From: Brachionus manjavacas
Taxonomy: Eukaryota; Rotifera; Eurotatoria; Ploima; Brachionidae
Reading direction: 5' to 3'
NCBI GenBank assembly: GCA_019054805.1
Contig: JAHQIY010000004.1
Coordinates: forward strand, 7,138,501-7,202,500
Length of the DNA stretch: 64,000 nt
Both the position numbers and the translations under genes were made by a program. Positions 60,518-64,000 of this stretch are shown in pieces. The notes beneath the pieces are model-generated. The model did not search any database and was not told the origin of the DNA. It saw only the letters and a list, made by a program, of their open reading frames with translations. How positions within the stretch are numbered: the first letter of the stretch is position 1; every line of letters begins with the position of its first letter.

Positions 60518-63500
60518 TGTCTATTTATAACCTTTATTTATATTCTTTTTTTTTTCTATTTGTTTATTTCTTTTGTTTGTATCGAGTTCAAATGAAGGCT
60601 ATTTACATGACATGAGACTTTTAAAATAAAAACAAATTTTCATAAAAACCAAAAAGCGTTCGAATTATTCTCTTTTTATATAACAAAATAATTTTCTTTT
60701 TCAATTTCTTTGCTAAAAAAATCTAAACATAAAGTTCAAAAAATTAGCTTCTATCGAAGTTAACTTTACCTAAATAAAAATCAAACAAAAAAATCAATTT
60801 ATTAGCAGTGAAGAAATGTTGGCCCAATATCACTGCTGTTTTAATAGATTTTTTTTTTTTCCATTTACCTGACCAACTTTAGTCACTTTAAACAATGCAA
60901 AAAGTCCCGAAGTTCCCAAAATAGAAAAAACTTTGACAGATCACTTATCGCACAACGCATGACCAATGTTTTTTTTTCTATAAAAAAAGATCAATTTTTC
61001 TAGTGCCTATTTAATACGAGTCAATTTTTTTATTGATAAAGTATCCGCATTAAATTCTGTTCATTTTGCACTTAGTACATGCATCAGAAAACTAAATTTC
61101 GTTCATTTTCATCATTGACCAAAAATAAACCATGCATAATTAAATGTGTGATTCATGCTCTAAATAATAATCAGTAATAAGAACTCGACTTGAATCTTAA
61201 GGAAACAACAACAAAATTTATATTAACACTTGGACTAAAATGAATCTATTTAATGCTCGCTCCTAATGATTAAATAGGAAAAATGGGTCATAACTGAATC
61301 ACTAATTAATCACGAAATACAAGACCCATCGACTTAATACCACCAAAAGACTAAAAATTGGACACCAAAGGCAACTAACAAATCATCTAAGGAGCGAATT
61401 CGAAAAAAAAAGATTCACAAACGGGCAGTACTAATGACTGAGGCTGAGCATTGTGGCCGATTGATCGATTGCTTTATTTTGATCGTTTAAATTGCTCAAG
61501 TTCGAATTGTGTGTCAAAAAAAAAGTAAATAATTCACTAACTAAACTTCAGCTTAAATATTTTTTCCTACTTAGACAAAGCAAAAATTTCGATTTAATTC
61601 GCCATTTTTTTTGCTAATATTTTCATCGATAGAATTTCTTTTTTTGTTGTTTTTTTTTTAATATAACAAGAAAATAAAATTATTTTTGTTTTAGTTTTTT
61701 ATTTTCGTTTTGAATAATTTTCTGTTCGAGATACGAGTGAGTGCGTGAGAATGTGATGGAGAAAGAGAGAGAGATCGCTTGATGAACGTCAAATGCTCGG
61801 TTGGACTCAGACCCGACGGTCATACTTGTACTATACAGCTAGTCTCCGCTTGAGTAATAGGCTGCACTAAACACACACGCACACACAGCTCTCTCTCTCT
61901 CTCGCTTTCTCTACTAGCTAATGTGAGTGCTCGAGTTGAATGCAGAAAAAACTTTGTGCAAATGAAAGCGGTATTCACTGCAGTTTATCAATTTACTAGA
62001 AATGAAGTATTTGAATAATTTGAGAAATTGAAACGAGGCTCATAATGATGATTCGAATGTTGAATTATTTATTAAATTAAACTTTATTTAAATTAGATTT
62101 AAGGAAAATATGAGAAACAAAACTTGAAAAATATTGAAAAATGAGCCGCTTTTAGAGTAGACATTTTGCATTTATTATTAAAATTTTATCTCATGCGGCA
62201 AACTCTGCATTCATTGTCTACCTTAAATTAAAAGAGTTAATTTAATGCTTTTTTTTGTTTTAAATTAGTATTTAGCCGAAAACGAAAATATTGCTGAATT
62301 ATTCTCATTTATAAATGCTTTAAATAATCTCTATTTTTATAATTTTTCAAGAATCTTTTTAAGATTGCTTTTTTTTAGAGTAAATTTAAAATTATTGCTT
62401 AAAATCACGAATGTTAAGTTAAATTTTTTTTCTTTTTGTTGCATTATAATTTAAATAAAATATTCATTCCAATTGAATTATTATCGGTCTTAGAGACTTA
62501 ACGCTTGCTATTCAAAGACAAAATTTAAATCAGTGAAAACCTGCTAAGAAATGAAAAGTGAATTTAGAATTTTAATTTAAATAATCTCTATTTACTTAAA
62601 ATTTATTAAAAGTCTTGCAAGCTTTGATCAATACATGTATGTCAAATTAAATTAAAACAAAACCTTTTTAAAATAAAATTTTAAAATTCTCTTCTATTCA
62701 GCTCATCAAGTAACACCCGAAAAAACAAGTTTCATGTCGGAGTCTAAAATTTTATTTCAAAACTTAAAACGAAATGATTAATATTTAGATGAAAAAAATT
62801 TTTGCTTTTTCTTTTGATTAATTCTAAATAGTTTGTAATTTTTGATCATTTATTACAAATAAAAACTATTGCCTGTATTTTTTTAATTGATAAATATCCA
62901 CCATGATAGATAACACTCGATCAAAATATGTTCACTAGAAAAATAAAATTTTTTTAAAAACAATTAAAATTCCTTACCCAAGCTTTATGAGTTGTTCAAA
63001 ATTTATTCTGAGCTCTCCTGAAAGCAAATGTCGTAATAAAATACACCTAAATGATAGGAAGTAACACATTTAAATTAAAATCGTTATCTTTTAAAAATTT
63101 TGCTCATATTAACATTTTTAGGAAACAAATTAAAATATTTAACTCGAATTTGTTTAGAATAGTTTTGTTTAAATCTAATTTTTGGAATAAAATAATATCT
63201 TCTTGATATAGAAATAATAATCCATTAAATCATCGATTTATCTTCAATATTGGTATAACAACGTATATTTGAATTATCTTTTGTAAGTATGTTCAACAAA
63301 TATATATTAGCAGAATAAATTTTTATAAGATAAATTTTTTAAAATTTAAAATTTAATTTGGAATAACTTTTGTACTTTGAATAAAATTAAAAAAATATTT
63401 AAAGGATTTGGCTAATTAATAGATAAATGTAACCAAATCGTGCCGTCATTACCAAATTGCTTATCTAAATTGAATACTAATGTAAATTTTGCCCAATATT

Positions 63501-63882
63501 ATTCTCTTTTATCTATTTGAAAAAAATTAATTTAGAATTAAAATCAGGTTTGTTTATCGAATAACTGAATTTATATCGGATTGTTTATTGTACCCTTATT
63601 TGGTATTAAATTTAAGACATTAAAAAACAATATGCTTTGAATACGTCTTTTTTATTACAGTTTTTATTCCAAAGCATTTTTACGCTTTTGAAATTTAGAG
63701 CCTATGTAATTTTTGACCATTTTGAAAAATTCTTCAAAAAACTAATGATTTCTAATAATTTATCAAAGATTAAGAAAAAAGAATAAAAAATTATTTGCTT
63801 AATTTTATTAATAATCATCTTGATTTATAAAAGTTTATATTATCTAAATAAAAAAATCTTTTGGTACACTCTAGTCAGAAAC
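60518..63882. other. Gene-free stretch upstream of CHD7/8
   Basis: 5' UTR and promoter region of CHD7/8, then AT-rich sequence up to the cathepsin 3' end. Apart from the 61.7-61.9 kb island I recognised no gene, RNA or transposon. Non-coding 5' exons of CHD7/8 may be present. Confidence 0.5.
61730..61940 (-). promoter_or_regulatory. Probable promoter or 5' leader island of CHD7/8
   Basis: A conspicuously less AT-rich block 1.2 kb upstream of the CHD7/8 start. It holds CpG dinucleotides, an ACACACACG-type run, and GAGA-type tracts in both directions (GAGAAAGAGAGAGAGA near 61760 and a CTCTCTCT tract near 61892). GAGA tracts are common in promoters of developmental regulators. No TATA box or transcription start could be fixed, and a spliced leader exon is equally possible. 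Confidence 0.35.

Positions 63883-64000
<118 letters not shown>

Overview
The window comes from an AT-rich animal genome (long stretches near 75-80% A+T) whose introns are mostly about 50-57 bp, and whose long genes are packed into very few exons. The gene set (huntingtin, MMS19, EDEM3, PQBP1, CHD7/8, ENPP4/5-like, cathepsin L, a class B GPCR) is that of a small protostome. Intron size, base composition and the style of the retroelement relics suggest a monogonont rotifer such as Brachionus. That assignment is inferred, not proven.

Layout, left to right. At the left edge is the 5' part of a secretin-family GPCR on the minus strand, in four small exons. After about 6 kb without recognisable genes, huntingtin occupies 7.1-21.6 kb on the minus strand in only four exons. 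Two of its introns carry non-autonomous DNA transposons. A dead non-LTR retroelement fragment (23.2-23.5 kb) precedes an ENPP4/5-like ectophosphodiesterase gene (minus). From 26.0 to 27.6 kb lie a second copy of the long-TIR element and a possible solo LTR. Two small minus-strand coding pieces follow (28.2-28.4 kb and 29.3-29.6 kb). The second is head to head with MMS19 (plus, 11 exons, 29.7-33.5 kb).

A degenerate RNase H-like retroelement piece (34.1-34.5 kb) is followed by EDEM3 (plus) and, convergent with it, PQBP1 (minus, 6 exons). Next come a decayed pogo/Tigger-like transposon with perfect 21-bp TIRs (40.8-42.5 kb), a complete cathepsin L gene (plus) with a TATA box, and a 5'-truncated non-LTR element with a trinucleotide tail. 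A two-exon CHD7/8 (kismet-type) chromatin remodeller fills 48.7-60.5 kb (minus). A CpG- and GAGA-containing stretch near 61.8 kb is its likely promoter or 5' leader. At the right edge is the 3' end of a second cathepsin L gene (minus).

The genes do not form one pathway; this is an ordinary animal neighbourhood. EDEM3 and the cathepsins act in secretory and lysosomal protein turnover, MMS19 in cytosolic Fe-S delivery, CHD7/8 and PQBP1 in nuclear gene expression. Many exons were defined here by matching splice phase and family homology, and each join should be checked against RNA. I found no CRISPR array, rRNA or tRNA, and no clear sign of a wholly new system. The more novel items are the two TIR element families and the orphan small genes.
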